Source: Lutimaribacter_A marinistellae | GTDB lineage: Bacteria; Pseudomonadota; Alphaproteobacteria; Rhodobacterales; Rhodobacteraceae | Length of the DNA stretch: 64,000 bases | Assembly (NCBI RefSeq): GCF_042648365.1 | Contig: NZ_JBHRXI010000025.1 | Coordinates: forward strand, 166,182-230,181 | Reading direction: 5' to 3' | Shown here: one piece after another, positions 43,970 through 53,448 of the stretch | Numbering within the stretch: the first letter of the stretch is position 1 | How the letters are laid out: every line of letters begins with the position of its first letter | Notes under the pieces: model-generated | What the model was told of the DNA's origin: nothing | Databases searched by the model: none | What the model saw: only the letters and a program-made list of their open reading frames with translations | Translations under genes and position numbers: made by a program

Positions 43970-43988
43970 GCCGGGGGAGAGCCCCGGC
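43970..43988 (-). other. Intercistronic hairpin before the fused ATPase gene
   Basis: GCCGGGG (43970-43976) and CCCCGGC (43982-43988) form a perfect 7-bp stem with a 5-nt loop just downstream of the second permease stop. There is no T-run, so it more likely affects mRNA stability or partial termination within the operon. Confidence 0.45.
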
Positions 43989-43995
43989 ACCATCC

Positions 43996-45210
43996 TCAGT
44001 CTTTCAGGCTTTCTTCGCGCAGTCCGTCAGCCAAGAGATTCAACCCCAGAACAAGGCTGAGAAGTGCGAGCGCTGGCGGCAGGGCCGGGTGCAGGTAAAT
44101 CGACAGAAGCTTGCGCCCCTCGTTGATCGTCGATCCCCAATCAGGGCTTTCAGGCGGCAACCCGAGGCCGAAAAAGCCCAGCGTTCCCAGCAAGATCGTC
44201 GTGTAGCCGATGCGGAGGCAGAAATCCACGATCAGCGGGCCACGTGCGTTGGGCAGGATCTCCCACAGCATGATGTACCATGGTCCTTCGCCGCGTGTCT
44301 GTGCGGCGGCAACATAGTCGCGCGTCTTGATGTCAAGCGCGAGGCCCCGAACGATCCGGAAAACGGTAGGCGAGTTGACGAAGACAACCGACACGAAGAC
44401 CACCAGAATGCCTCCGGGTATGTCGAACGGATCAAGAATGCCGGGCAGCCCTGGAATGGCCACGTTGCCATTGTTCACAACGTAGCCCTCGGTCGAGATC
44501 ACCGCGAGATAAAGCCAGATCATGATGCCTAGCACCCCGATCAGCAGCGGTGTGCGGAAACTCGGCTGCGTATAATAGCGCGAGTTGAGCAATACGCCGA
44601 GGAAGATGATCGGGAAGACGAACAGAACCGCCGCCATATAATTTGGCACACCTGTCGCCACGATCTCTGGCGTGACCAGCAGATAAAAGAGCAGGATCAC
44701 CGGGAAGGCGAGGATAAGATTGGCGAGGAACGACAGGAATGTATCCAGCCGACCGCCATAGTATCCTGCAGGCAGGCCCAGTGTCACTCCGACCATGAAA
44801 GCGAACAAGGTGGCCAGCGGTGCAATTTGCACGACGATCCACGCCCCCTTGATAACGCGGCTGAAGACGTCACGCGCAAGATTGTCGCCACCAAGAAGGT
44901 ACCATGCGTACTCGCCTTCATCGGGGTTCCCAAGTGGTGTGCCGGGCACCTTGTTCTTCATGCCTGATACCTGGCTCAATGGATCATGCGTCGCGATCAG
45001 GTCCATTGCGCCGAAAATCCCGGCGAAGACCCAGAACATGACAAGTGCAAAGCCGATCATGCCGATCAGGCTGTCGAACAGCTTTCCGTAAAGGCCGAGG
45101 CGTCGCTTGAAGGCGATCGAGACTGCAAACAAGAGAACGAGAGCGACCCAGACTGGCATCAGCTGCCAAAAGATGCGCCCGGTGATTTCAAGACCTGTAA
45201 GAGGTTCCAT
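43996..45210 (-). CDS. ABC permease, DppC-like with enlarged periplasmic loops
   Basis: Encodes 404 residues, about 100 more than a typical DppC. After TM1-2 comes the standard LLGGDNLARDVFSRVIKGA motif. The EAA loop is YVAAAQTRGEGPWYIMLWEILPNARGPLI in type. The added length is a long loop after residue 60 and a segment around 225-265 (VNNGNVAIPGLPGILDPFDI) that splits the permease core. It is the third gene of the importer, 24 nt after the DppB-like gene. Confidence 0.9.
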   Translation of the reverse strand: MEPLTGLEITGRIFWQLMPVWVALVLLFAVSIAFKRRLGLYGKLFDSLIGMIGFALVMFWVFAGIFGAMDLIATHDPLSQVSGMKNKVPGTPLGNPDEGEYAWYLLGGDNLARDVFSRVIKGAWIVVQIAPLATLFAFMVGVTLGLPAGYYGGRLDTFLSFLANLILAFPVILLFYLLVTPEIVATGVPNYMAAVLFVFPIIFLGVLLNSRYYTQPSFRTPLLIGVLGIMIWLYLAVISTEGYVVNNGNVAIPGLPGILDPFDIPGGILVVFVSVVFVNSPTVFRIVRGLALDIKTRDYVAAAQTRGEGPWYIMLWEILPNARGPLIVDFCLRIGYTTILLGTLGFFGLGLPPESPDWGSTINEGRKLLSIYLHPALPPALALLSLVLGLNLLADGLREESLKD

Positions 45211-45234
45211 GATCGATTTACTCCTGCAGGCCGG

Positions 45235-46281
45235 TCACGAAATGCGGATGCGTGGGTTGAGGTAGACGTATCCGATATCCGAAATCATCTGTGTCACGAG
45301 GACCACGAAAACCGAAACGACTGAAACCGCGAGCAGCAGCTGGATGTCATTGTTGCTTGCTGCTTGCACCAGCACCCAGCCGAAGCCCTTGTAGTTGAAC
45401 AGCGTCTCGACGATCACGACGCCGTTCAGAAGCCACGGAACCTGCAGCATGATGACAGTGAAGGGGGCGATAAGCGCGTTCCTTAGCGCGTGCTTCATGA
45501 CAATGTTGGGAAAGGATACGCCCTTGAGACGCGCCGTTCGGATGTATTGAGCAGTCATGACTTCAGTCATCGAGGCGCGGGTCATGCGCGCGATGTAGCC
45601 CATGCCGTAAAGGGCGATCGTCAGAACCGGCAGGAAGAAATTCTCGAATGTCGGGTTGTCCATCGCCTGAGTGGCAGTACCCTTGAACCATTTCAGCCCG
45701 ACAGCGGATGATGTGAAAACGGCAATAAAGATCACGCCGGAGACATATTCCGGCGTCGCCGTCGTGATAATCGAGAAGGTGGACAGGCTGCGGTCGGTTG
45801 CCGAACCTTCGCGCATGCCTGCAAGGACACCAACCAAAAGCGCAGTGGGAACCATCAGTACAAGGACCCAGAACATGAGGTAACCGGTATTGCCCAGGCG
45901 TTTCGCCACGATACCGCCCACCTCGTCCTTGAAGACCGTGGAATAGCCCCATTCGCCCTGGAGGATCCCGCAGAACTGGGGAACATCAGCCGCTTCCATG
46001 CCGGGCCTGACGCAACTGCCCACCAACTGCCCGTCATCAAGCGTATTGGCGAACCCCGGGGCAACGCCCAGCCAGCGTCCGTACTTGACCAACAACGGGT
46101 CGGTATACCCGCGATTGTCGAGCCAGGTTTCGACCTGCTCGTCCGTCATCCTTTGGTTGCCCTGCGTTTTGGCGAGCTTTTCAAGGTTCGGATAAAGGTT
46201 GGTCAGAAAGAAGACCACAAAGGTAAGGCAAAACGCTGTCAACAGCATTACGCCGAACCGACGGAGAATGAACAATCCCAT
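45235..46281 (-). CDS. ABC permease, DppB-like
   Basis: Encodes 348 residues with about six transmembrane helices. The start FILRRFGVMLLTAFCLTFVVFFL is the normal DppB beginning. The EAA loop is YIRTARLKGVSFPNIVMKHALRNALIAP in type. A periplasmic region of about 100 residues (40-135) contains Cys86 and Cys99 in GSCVRPGMEAADVPQFCG, which could form a disulfide. It follows the binding-protein gene after a 140-nt gap with a strong hairpin. Confidence 0.92.
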   Translation of the reverse strand: MGLFILRRFGVMLLTAFCLTFVVFFLTNLYPNLEKLAKTQGNQRMTDEQVETWLDNRGYTDPLLVKYGRWLGVAPGFANTLDDGQLVGSCVRPGMEAADVPQFCGILQGEWGYSTVFKDEVGGIVAKRLGNTGYLMFWVLVLMVPTALLVGVLAGMREGSATDRSLSTFSIITTATPEYVSGVIFIAVFTSSAVGLKWFKGTATQAMDNPTFENFFLPVLTIALYGMGYIARMTRASMTEVMTAQYIRTARLKGVSFPNIVMKHALRNALIAPFTVIMLQVPWLLNGVVIVETLFNYKGFGWVLVQAASNNDIQLLLAVSVVSVFVVLVTQMISDIGYVYLNPRIRIS

Positions 46282-46372
46282 GGTTTCCCCTGTCTTCAGG
46301 ATGTTGCGCAGCGTGTTGGACCGTTCCGGGGTCTCTTTCGGCCGATATTGGCTGGCCTTGCCGCGGCTGGGT

Positions 46373-46399
46373 GGGGCGCCCCGCCGAACAGGGCGCCCC
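46373..46399 (-). other. Intercistronic hairpin after the second binding-protein gene
   Basis: GGGGCGCCC (46373-46381) and GGGCGCCCC (46391-46399) form a perfect 9-bp stem with a 9-nt loop, about 20 nt after the binding-protein stop on the minus strand. No T-run follows. It is placed like the hairpin in the first importer operon and would favour excess binding protein. Confidence 0.55.
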
Positions 46400-46421
46400 G
46401 CGTGATGTCAGGACGCTGCCA

Positions 46422-48089
46422 TCAGGCCGCGAATCCCCACTTGTAGTGATGGTGCTCGAACGCGACGTGCATGTCGGTGCCGACGAGACCTTCTTTCATA
46501 TGGCGATACAACGAACGCCAGTAGGGTTGGATTGTGACACCCTCTTCCTGGATCAGCGCCATGCCCTTGGCTGCAACTTCGGAGCGCTTTTCGGCATCCG
46601 CGATTGCAAGGGCTTCGGCAAGAATGGCGTCAAACTCGGCATTCGCCCAGCCGAACTCGTTCCACGCTTCTCCGGATTTGTATGCCAGCGCCCAGATCTG
46701 CACACCCAGCGGACGGTGGTTCCAATTGGTCGAGCTGTACGGATACTTTGTCCAGTCGTTCCAGAATGTATTGCCTGGAAGAACGGTCCGCTTGACGTTA
46801 ATTCCCGCGTCGCGCAGCTGCGCGGCAACCGCGTCAGTGGTGTTACGGCGCCAGTCGTCATCGATCGACACAAGCTCATGCTCGAAATCGCCCATACCGG
46901 CCTCGTCCATCAGCGCCTTGGCCGCGGCAGGATCGACAGCCTGCTTGGGCAGTTCAGCATATTCCGGGTGGATCGGTCCGACATGATGGTTTTCCGCCGG
47001 GGTGCCGCGTCCGCCCGCACCCAGTTCGAGGCAGATGGAATTGTCGACCGCCATGGCGAGCGCTTTCCGAACACGCTTGTCGGCATAGGGCTTCATGCCA
47101 TCGACCTCGGCCAACTGGTTGGGACGTATGACGATGGTGCCCATGGTGACGATCTCGGATTTCACATAGCCGAGGCCGTCCATCACGTCGATGAATTCGC
47201 CAACCGACTCGTGAAGCATGTCGACTTCGTCCGATTCAAGCGCGGCCAACCAGGCTGAAGGATCGGTGCCGTAGTCGATGTATTCGATCCGGTCCAGCGC
47301 AGGACGTCCGAACGCCTCTTCGCCCCACCATTGGTGGTTCTCGTTGCGGACCAGCGTGCACTTTACCCCGACTTCCAACTCTTCGATCACGTAAGGGCCG
47401 GTCCCGACATTGTTGGTCAGATCGTTTTCATTGAAGGTGCTGTGCACGATGGCCGACGGGTAATCGGACATGCCGGCGATTAGAGAGATGTCCGATTTGG
47501 GCAGGTTGAGGCGCACGGTATGTGTGTCCACGACCTCGATCGCTCCCTCGATCGCCATGCCGGTTTCATCATCGACCAGGGTCGCGAAACGGCCCGCCAT
47601 CGAGTTGGTTTCTGCGTTCTTGTCGCACCACCGCTCGATGTTGCGGGCAACGTCTTCGGCTGTGAAGTCGTCGCCATTGTTCCACTTCACGCCCTGCCTG
47701 ACGTTGAGGGTGTAGACGGTTGCGTCGTCGTTAATTTCCCAGCTGTCGAGCAGCATGCCCCGGAACGTACCGTCGGAGTTGTACTCCACAAGGTATTCCA
47801 TCGTGCCGCGGCTCTGGTTGCCCATCTCGGACCAGTCATATGTCCGGGGGTCTTTCAAAGCGCGGACGCTCATTTGCACCCGCAATGTTCCGCCCTGGCG
47901 AGCCTCGGCCGATTGTGCCTGTGCCGGAGCCGGCAGTCCGATAAGCGAGTAGGCCACCGCTGCGGACACGCCAAGGCCGGTAGCACGGGTGAGGAACTCA
48001 CGACGGCTCAGCTTGCCATCACGATACTCCTGCGCGTGCATTTCCGCGGCCCAATGCACCGGTTCTTGGATGTTTTCCTGGTATGTCAT
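46422..48089 (-). CDS. Tat-exported solute-binding protein (SBP family 5)
   Basis: Encodes 555 residues from the ATG at 48089-48087, with GGGAGAA upstream. The N-terminus has a twin-arginine signal, SRREFLTRATG (R29-R30), a hydrophobic stretch and a cleavage site near PAQAQS. The body is a family 5 binding protein (YTLNVRQGVKWNNGDDFTAEDVARN, VRKALAMAVDN). Tat export is common for this subgroup and implies folding before export. It is the first gene of the four-gene importer and follows the AraC-type gene on the same strand. Confidence 0.93.
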   Translation of the reverse strand: MTYQENIQEPVHWAAEMHAQEYRDGKLSRREFLTRATGLGVSAAVAYSLIGLPAPAQAQSAEARQGGTLRVQMSVRALKDPRTYDWSEMGNQSRGTMEYLVEYNSDGTFRGMLLDSWEINDDATVYTLNVRQGVKWNNGDDFTAEDVARNIERWCDKNAETNSMAGRFATLVDDETGMAIEGAIEVVDTHTVRLNLPKSDISLIAGMSDYPSAIVHSTFNENDLTNNVGTGPYVIEELEVGVKCTLVRNENHQWWGEEAFGRPALDRIEYIDYGTDPSAWLAALESDEVDMLHESVGEFIDVMDGLGYVKSEIVTMGTIVIRPNQLAEVDGMKPYADKRVRKALAMAVDNSICLELGAGGRGTPAENHHVGPIHPEYAELPKQAVDPAAAKALMDEAGMGDFEHELVSIDDDWRRNTTDAVAAQLRDAGINVKRTVLPGNTFWNDWTKYPYSSTNWNHRPLGVQIWALAYKSGEAWNEFGWANAEFDAILAEALAIADAEKRSEVAAKGMALIQEEGVTIQPYWRSLYRHMKEGLVGTDMHVAFEHHHYKWGFAA

Positions 48090-48312
48090 CAATTTCTCCC
48101 TGTCACTTCTTTTGGGGTCCGCTTCTGTTTGCGGCCTTGTTGGCGTTTGACATGATCGGTGGTTTGTTTCGCATGCTGCTGTACGCCATCCCCTTGGCGG
48201 TATTCCGCAACAGATTCCGGCCCGCGTCAATGACCGGATTCGACACTGACAGACGGAAAACGACATGCCGATGTCGGGGTGAGAGTAATCAAGGCACCTC
48301 ATACACCCGTGT

Positions 48313-49113
48313 TCAGGCCGTCGCTCGACGCAGGTTGGACGGTGTTTGCCCCGTGTGGTTCTGGATGAACCGGGTGAAATAGGCCTGACTGCCGAAGCCA
48401 AGATGCCGCGCGATATCCTTGGCCGGCACATCGGTCGAGGCCAGAAGCAGGCGAGCCGCGTGAAGTATCCTGTCAGTCATCAGGCTTGCAGCAGTACGCC
48501 CTGTCTCGACCTTGCAAACGCGGGTCAGATGTGTCGGGGTGATCGAAAGAGAGGCGGCAAGATGGGCAAGCGGCTTCCCATCGGCGTAGTGTCGCGCGAG
48601 GTGACGAAAGAAGAGCCTGGTCAACTGGCGGCTTGCCGATGGGGAAGAGGGAAGCGTATCCGCGCCGAGATGGCGGCGCAACCATATCCCGGCAAGTTCG
48701 CAATGAGCCAGCATAGCGCTTTGAAAAAGCGGTTTTGCGCTCACTTGTTCCCGCCCCAGCGCTTCGAAAATCTGGGTGAGTTCCGTCTGCGAGGCGGTGT
48801 CGCGAACCCGCAAATGCAGCGGATGTTCCGGCAAGGTCAATTCGGTACCGCCGGGGATCAGCAGCGCTTGTCCAAAGCACTGACGTCCTGCCGTCAGGGA
48901 AACCAGGTTTCGAGATGGAACGAAAACTGCATTGTGCGCGCCGATACCTACACGCGCCCCGTCCAGCAAGGCAATGCCCTGACCGCGCGTTATCCATATG
49001 AGCAAGTGATCTTCGCGATCGTGGACAAGCTCCAATTGCCAGCGTCCTAACGGCGACAATTGCGGGAGAGTAAGTACCCGTATCGCAGTCGAGGCGGCAG
49101 GAGTGAATGCCAT
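48313..49113 (-). CDS. AraC-family transcriptional regulator
   Basis: Encodes 266 residues from the ATG at 49113-49111, with GAGGG upstream; a GTG at 49164 would add 17 residues. The N-terminal cupin-like ligand domain spans about 1-150. Two helix-turn-helix motifs follow: LAHLAASLSITPTHLTRVCKVETG and DIARHLGFGSQAYFTRFIQNHTGQTPSN. It lies 223 nt upstream of the importer binding-protein gene on the same strand, so it is the likely local regulator. The inducer is unknown. Confidence 0.88.
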   Translation of the reverse strand: MAFTPAASTAIRVLTLPQLSPLGRWQLELVHDREDHLLIWITRGQGIALLDGARVGIGAHNAVFVPSRNLVSLTAGRQCFGQALLIPGGTELTLPEHPLHLRVRDTASQTELTQIFEALGREQVSAKPLFQSAMLAHCELAGIWLRRHLGADTLPSSPSASRQLTRLFFRHLARHYADGKPLAHLAASLSITPTHLTRVCKVETGRTAASLMTDRILHAARLLLASTDVPAKDIARHLGFGSQAYFTRFIQNHTGQTPSNLRRATA

Positions 49114-49204
49114 CGGATCGTCGCCCTCGTGCAGCTGGGCTGGAAATGGACGTGACTGGTTCACGTCAAAGTGACAAGAACACGGCTCTTAGTTTTCTGC
49201 GGTG

Positions 49205-50083
49205 TCATGTCTCAGGCGTCAAGCGATGCCAGGCGCGCATCCTCGCCCGGAACCAGGTTCGTTGACGCTTGGCGAATTGGCGAGTTGCAATAGTCGCCTT
49301 TTCGCGTGCCTCCGCCAGGGTGAGCGTTCCGTTCAGATGGGCCATGAGTTCCGGAACACCGATGGCCCGGCAGGACGGCAAAGCGGGATCATAGCGGTCT
49401 CTCATCGCGGCGACTTCGTCCAGCGCGCCGCCTTGCAGCATTCGATCGAAGCGCGCCGTGATCCGTGTGTTCAGCCAGTTCTTGTCGACATCGAACACCA
49501 ATGGAACACAAGCGGACAGGCTTAGCTCGGGCGGCGGTGTTTCGTCCTGCCAATCCGCCAGAGAGCGCCCGGTCGCGAGTTGGACTTCCCAGGCGCGTTG
49601 AACACGTGCCCGGTTCCGCTGGTCGATACGGCCAAGTGTGCGTCCGTCGATGCCCGCTAACAGGGCTTCAAGATCGAGCATGTCCGCTTCTGCTCTGACG
49701 TGCGGCGGTGTCGGCGGGATATCCACCATGCCTTCGGTCAGTGCAGAAAAGTAAAGGCCGGTGCCGCCGACAATGATCGGACGCTGCGGCCCTCGCAGGA
49801 GCGGCTTGACTGCGCGCAGCCAGTGTCCCGCAGAATAGGCCATGTCATAAGGTACATGGCCATAAAGAAGATGTTCGGCGCGCGCCTCGTCCTTCTCTGT
49901 CGGGCGGGCGGTAATGACGCGCCAGCAATCATAAACCTGGCTGGCGTCGGCATTCACGACAACGCCGCCCCATTTTTCGGCAATGGCAAGCGCCAGATCG
50001 GACTTGCCCGATGCGGTCGGACCGGCGATCAGCACAGGTCTGTCGGCAGGAATTTCGGGAAGCTGGTCGATAAGCGATGTCAC
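49205..50083 (-). CDS. miaA: tRNA dimethylallyltransferase
   Basis: Encodes about 292 residues from a GTG at 50083 (VTSLIDQLPEI) with AAGGAAAGGG upstream; an ATG at 50140 is a possible longer start. It adds a dimethylallyl group to A37 of tRNAs that read UNN codons. The P-loop is IAGPTASGKS. DASQVYDCWRVITARPT, GGTGLYFSALTEG and QRAWEVQLATG are MiaA motifs, and FAKRQRTWFR is the conserved C-terminal segment. Gene is divergent from pyrH. Confidence 0.93.
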   Translation of the reverse strand: MTSLIDQLPEIPADRPVLIAGPTASGKSDLALAIAEKWGGVVVNADASQVYDCWRVITARPTEKDEARAEHLLYGHVPYDMAYSAGHWLRAVKPLLRGPQRPIIVGGTGLYFSALTEGMVDIPPTPPHVRAEADMLDLEALLAGIDGRTLGRIDQRNRARVQRAWEVQLATGRSLADWQDETPPPELSLSACVPLVFDVDKNWLNTRITARFDRMLQGGALDEVAAMRDRYDPALPSCRAIGVPELMAHLNGTLTLAEAREKATIATRQFAKRQRTWFRARMRAWHRLTPET

Positions 50084-50184
50084 CTGGCCGTGCCCTTTCC
50101 TTTGCCATGCCGCATTGAACCTCCGAGGCTTTTGCGTCATTTTGCGCGGCGGAAACAACCCTTTCGCGATCTCGGAGCCTCCGT

Positions 50185-50937
50185 ATGACCTCGACCCTTG
50201 CAACTGACCCGGCGGAACGGCCGCAGACCACCTACCGGCGGGTAATGCTGAAGATTTCGGGCGAAGCTCTGATGGGGGATCAGGGATTCGGATTGCACCC
50301 GCCGACCGTGCAACGCATCGCCCAAGAAGTGAAATCGGTGCATGATCTGGGCGTCGAGATCTGCATGGTCATCGGCGGCGGCAACATCTTTCGGGGGCTT
50401 TCGGGATCGGCCCAAGGCATGGAGCGTACCACGGCCGATTACATGGGAATGCTTGCGACGGTCATGAACGCCTTGGCAATGCAATCCGCTCTCGAGGGGC
50501 TGGGCGTCTTCTGTCGTGTAATTACCGCCATTCGAATGGACGAAGTCGCGGAACCCTACATCCGTCGGCGGGCCGTGCGTCACCTTGAAAAGAAACGTGT
50601 GTGTATCTTCGCGGCGGGTACGGGGAATCCGTATTTCACGACAGACACGGCCGCGACGCTGCGTGCGAACGAAATGGCCTGCGAAGCGATTTTCATGGGC
50701 AAGAACGGGGTCGACGGCGTGTATGACAAGGACCCGAAGATGCATGCCGACGCCGTGCGCTATGACCATGTCAGCTATGACGACGTGCTGGCTAAACGAC
50801 TGAAGGTCATGGATGCGTCCGCCATCGCGCTTGCACGTGACAATAACCTGCCGTTGATTGTTTTTTCTCTCGATGAACCGGGCGGATTCCGGGGGATTCT
50901 GGCGGGAGAGGGAACTTATACCAAGGTTCAGGGTTGA
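50185..50937 (+). CDS. pyrH: UMP kinase
   Basis: Encodes 250 residues. It phosphorylates UMP to UDP and is a hexameric amino-acid-kinase-fold enzyme. The motifs are RVMLKISGEALMG, CMVIGGGNIFRG, FAAGTGNPYFTTDTAA and AIFMGKNGVDGVYDKDPK. The N-terminus is about 15 residues longer than in E. coli. It is alone here: frr, the usual downstream partner, is absent, and a universal stress gene follows after 233 bp. Confidence 0.97.
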   Translation: MTSTLATDPAERPQTTYRRVMLKISGEALMGDQGFGLHPPTVQRIAQEVKSVHDLGVEICMVIGGGNIFRGLSGSAQGMERTTADYMGMLATVMNALAMQSALEGLGVFCRVITAIRMDEVAEPYIRRRAVRHLEKKRVCIFAAGTGNPYFTTDTAATLRANEMACEAIFMGKNGVDGVYDKDPKMHADAVRYDHVSYDDVLAKRLKVMDASAIALARDNNLPLIVFSLDEPGGFRGILAGEGTYTKVQG

Positions 50938-51112
50938 ACCGCTGCCTCGTGGCGTTCACGCTGAGACTTGTGGGACACTTCGACTAATCAGCTGTTAGCG
51001 TCGCATTCTGGTGCCGGGGCGTCTGATGTATCGCGCCAAAACGCGTTCGATATGCCACGATTAAATGGGTCGGCGGGCAGGAGCCGATCACAATAACAGA
51101 GCCGGTCCATAG

Positions 51113-51126
51113 TGGTCCGCGGACCA
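51113..51126. promoter_or_regulatory. Perfect 14-bp palindrome upstream of the universal stress gene
   Basis: TGGTCCGCGGACCA is a perfect palindrome in the 233-bp gap between pyrH and the UspA-like gene, 44 nt before the latter's ATG, and is followed by TCCTGTTTTTT. It could be an operator for the stress gene or, with the T-run, a compact terminator for pyrH. The fit to a known regulator is not recognised. Confidence 0.4.
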
Positions 51127-51170
51127 TCCTGTTTTTTGGAGCCGGCCGAAAAATCAGGAAGGATGGACAC

Positions 51171-51590
51171 ATGTATTCCAGAATCATGGTGCCGGTCGAC
51201 ATTGCTCACCCCGGCGGACTATCCAAAGCGTTGGGAGTGGCGGCTGATCTTGCCATGCATTACGGGGCAGAAATCTGCTACGTCGCGGTTTCGTCGTCGG
51301 CCCCGGGCGACCTCGGACACAACCCCGAGGAAGCCCGAACGAAACTGGCGCATTTCGCAGCGGCGCAGGGCGAGGCACACGGCCATGCGGCCAAATCGCA
51401 CCTTGCGATCAGTCACGACCCTGCGGTCGATCTCGACAGGACCCTTTTGAAAGCCGTGCAGGACACCGGTGCCGACCTTGTCATCATGGCCAGCCACGTT
51501 CCCGCATGGTCCGACTTCCTTCGCGGGTCTCATGGCGGGCATATGGCCAACCACGCCAAGTGCTCGGTGATGATCGTGCGAGACTCCTGA
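51171..51590 (+). CDS. Universal stress protein (UspA family)
   Basis: Encodes 139 residues. The Rossmann-like fold is seen in RIMVPVDIAHPGGLSKAL and ADLVIMASHVPAWSDFLRGSHGGHMANHAKCSVMIVR. The G-rich GSHGGHMANHAKCSVMIV resembles the ATP-binding GS-type loop. AAGGATGG precedes the ATG. The gene is followed by the BCCT carrier after 53 nt and is probably co-transcribed, which hints at osmotic stress. Confidence 0.92.
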   Translation: MYSRIMVPVDIAHPGGLSKALGVAADLAMHYGAEICYVAVSSSAPGDLGHNPEEARTKLAHFAAAQGEAHGHAAKSHLAISHDPAVDLDRTLLKAVQDTGADLVIMASHVPAWSDFLRGSHGGHMANHAKCSVMIVRDS

Positions 51591-51643
51591 TCCGCTTGCG
51601 CCGACGCCTCAAGCAAAAGACTTCCTATACAGGGACATTTTTC

Positions 51644-53347
51644 ATGACTGACAGTTCGCAGAACCAAGGGATACCCGATCCCGAGGGGCCCTCTGACATA
51701 ATCGAAACCGATTACGAGATCGGACAGGACAACATCGAAACGCATATCGGTCCTTTCGGCCTCGACATTCACAATCCGGTTTTCCTGATCTCGGGTTTGT
51801 CCATCGTTTTGTTCGTTTTCTATGCCTTGGCTTTGCCGGAACAGGCTTCTTCGGTTTTCAGCTGGTTGTTTTCGGCGGTAACCACGACGTTTGACTGGTT
51901 CTTCCTTGGCGCAGCCAACATCATGGTCCTGTTTTGTCTGCTGCTGATTTTCACACCATACGGCAGTGTGCGGCTCGGCGGGGCCGACGCGCGACCGGAT
52001 TACAGCTATGTTGGGTGGTTCGCGATGTTGTTCGCTGCCGGTATGGGGATCGGGCTGGTCTTTTTCGGCGTCTCCGAACCGATGAGCCATTTTGGCTCTT
52101 CCCTTGGTGGAACCTCGATGGAAGGCGAAATGCGCACCGACTGGGCGCCCCTTGGTGCAGCTGCTGGCGACGAGGCAGCGGCACAGCGTCTGGGCATGGC
52201 TGCGACGATCTTTCACTGGGGTCTGCATCCTTGGGCGATTTACGCGGTTGTGGCCTTGGCTCTCGCGCTTTTCACCTACAACAAGGGGCTGCCCCTTACA
52301 CTACGTTCGGCGTTCTACCCGATCTTCGGGGAACGAGTCTGGGGGTGGACGGGTCACATCATCGATACGCTGGCGGTTTTTGCCACGCTTTTCGGCCTTG
52401 CCACTTCTTTGGGCTTTGGTGCGGAGCAAGCGGCCTCGGGCCTCACGTTCCTGTTCGGCTCCGGCGATGCAGCAGAGGGAACTCGCAACTTTCTCGGCAT
52501 AACCTATGGCAACAGCGAGGAAAGCGGCGTTGCCAACAGCCCGGCACTGCTGGTGATCTTGATTTCCGGCATCACGGCGATTGCTCTGGTCTCGGTGGTG
52601 CGTGGTCTTGACGGAGGCGTGAAGGTTCTTTCGGAGATCAACATGGGGCTCGCGGCACTCCTGCTTCTGTTCGTCTTCTTCGTCGGTGGGCCGATCTTCC
52701 TGATCACGCTCTTCTGGGACAGCCTCCTCGCCTATTTCGAGTACCTCATTCCGCTGTCGAACCCGTTCGGACGAGAAGACGTGAACTTCAGCCAAGGTTG
52801 GACGGCCTTTTACTGGGCGTGGTGGATCAGCTGGTCGCCTTTTGTCGGCATGTTCATTGCGCGGGTCAGCCGTGGTCGGACCGTGCGCGAGTTCATAATC
52901 TGCGTTCTGCTGATCCCGTCGCTCGTCTGCGTCTTGTGGATGACCGTCTTTGGCGGCACTGCAATTAACCAATTCGTCAATGATGGCTACGAAGCTGTCC
53001 GCGATGCGTCGCTGGAGTTGAAGCTGTTCTACATGCTCGATCCATTGCCGCTTGCAGGGATCACATCGCTTATCGGTATCGTGCTGGTTGTTGTGTTTTT
53101 CGTGACGTCCTCTGATTCAGGAAGCCTCGTGATCGACACGATCACGGCTGGCGGGAAGGTCGATGCGCCAGTGTCGCAGCGCGTTTTCTGGTGCATCTTC
53201 GAAGGCGCGGTCGCGGTGGTACTGCTGATCGGCGGCGGGTTGGCATCGCTTCAATCGGCTGTCATCTCCACGGGGCTGCCGTTCACTCTCGTGCTTCTTT
53301 TGATGTGCTTCGCAATCTGGCGCGGTCTCAGCGCCGAGCCACGCTGA
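51644..53347 (+). CDS. BCCT-family betaine/choline/carnitine transporter
   Basis: Encodes 567 residues from the ATG at 51644; the frame extends upstream into the Usp gene without support. About twelve transmembrane helices are present. The family signature with the Trp-rich TM8 region is YWAWWISWSPFVGMFIARVS, followed by the RGRTVREF loop. It takes up betaine-type osmolytes with Na+ or H+. The N-terminal tail is acidic (about 40 residues). A strong terminator follows the gene. Confidence 0.95.
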   Translation: MTDSSQNQGIPDPEGPSDIIETDYEIGQDNIETHIGPFGLDIHNPVFLISGLSIVLFVFYALALPEQASSVFSWLFSAVTTTFDWFFLGAANIMVLFCLLLIFTPYGSVRLGGADARPDYSYVGWFAMLFAAGMGIGLVFFGVSEPMSHFGSSLGGTSMEGEMRTDWAPLGAAAGDEAAAQRLGMAATIFHWGLHPWAIYAVVALALALFTYNKGLPLTLRSAFYPIFGERVWGWTGHIIDTLAVFATLFGLATSLGFGAEQAASGLTFLFGSGDAAEGTRNFLGITYGNSEESGVANSPALLVILISGITAIALVSVVRGLDGGVKVLSEINMGLAALLLLFVFFVGGPIFLITLFWDSLLAYFEYLIPLSNPFGREDVNFSQGWTAFYWAWWISWSPFVGMFIARVSRGRTVREFIICVLLIPSLVCVLWMTVFGGTAINQFVNDGYEAVRDASLELKLFYMLDPLPLAGITSLIGIVLVVVFFVTSSDSGSLVIDTITAGGKVDAPVSQRVFWCIFEGAVAVVLLIGGGLASLQSAVISTGLPFTLVLLLMCFAIWRGLSAEPR

Positions 53348-53370
53348 CTTTACGCAGCCCATGAAGTCTA

Positions 53371-53403
53371 AGCCCGGCGCGACGCTTGCGCCGGGCTTTT
53401 TTT
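53371..53403 (+). terminator. Rho-independent terminator after the BCCT gene
   Basis: Perfect 10-bp stem AGCCCGGCGC / GCGCCGGGCT (53371-53380 and 53388-53397) with a 7-nt loop, followed by a run of T residues. It ends the UspA-BCCT transcript. Confidence 0.93.
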
Positions 53404-53448
53404 GTTGGTGCTTGACGAGGCGTGGAAAGGGCGCTTTGACTTGCTGCC

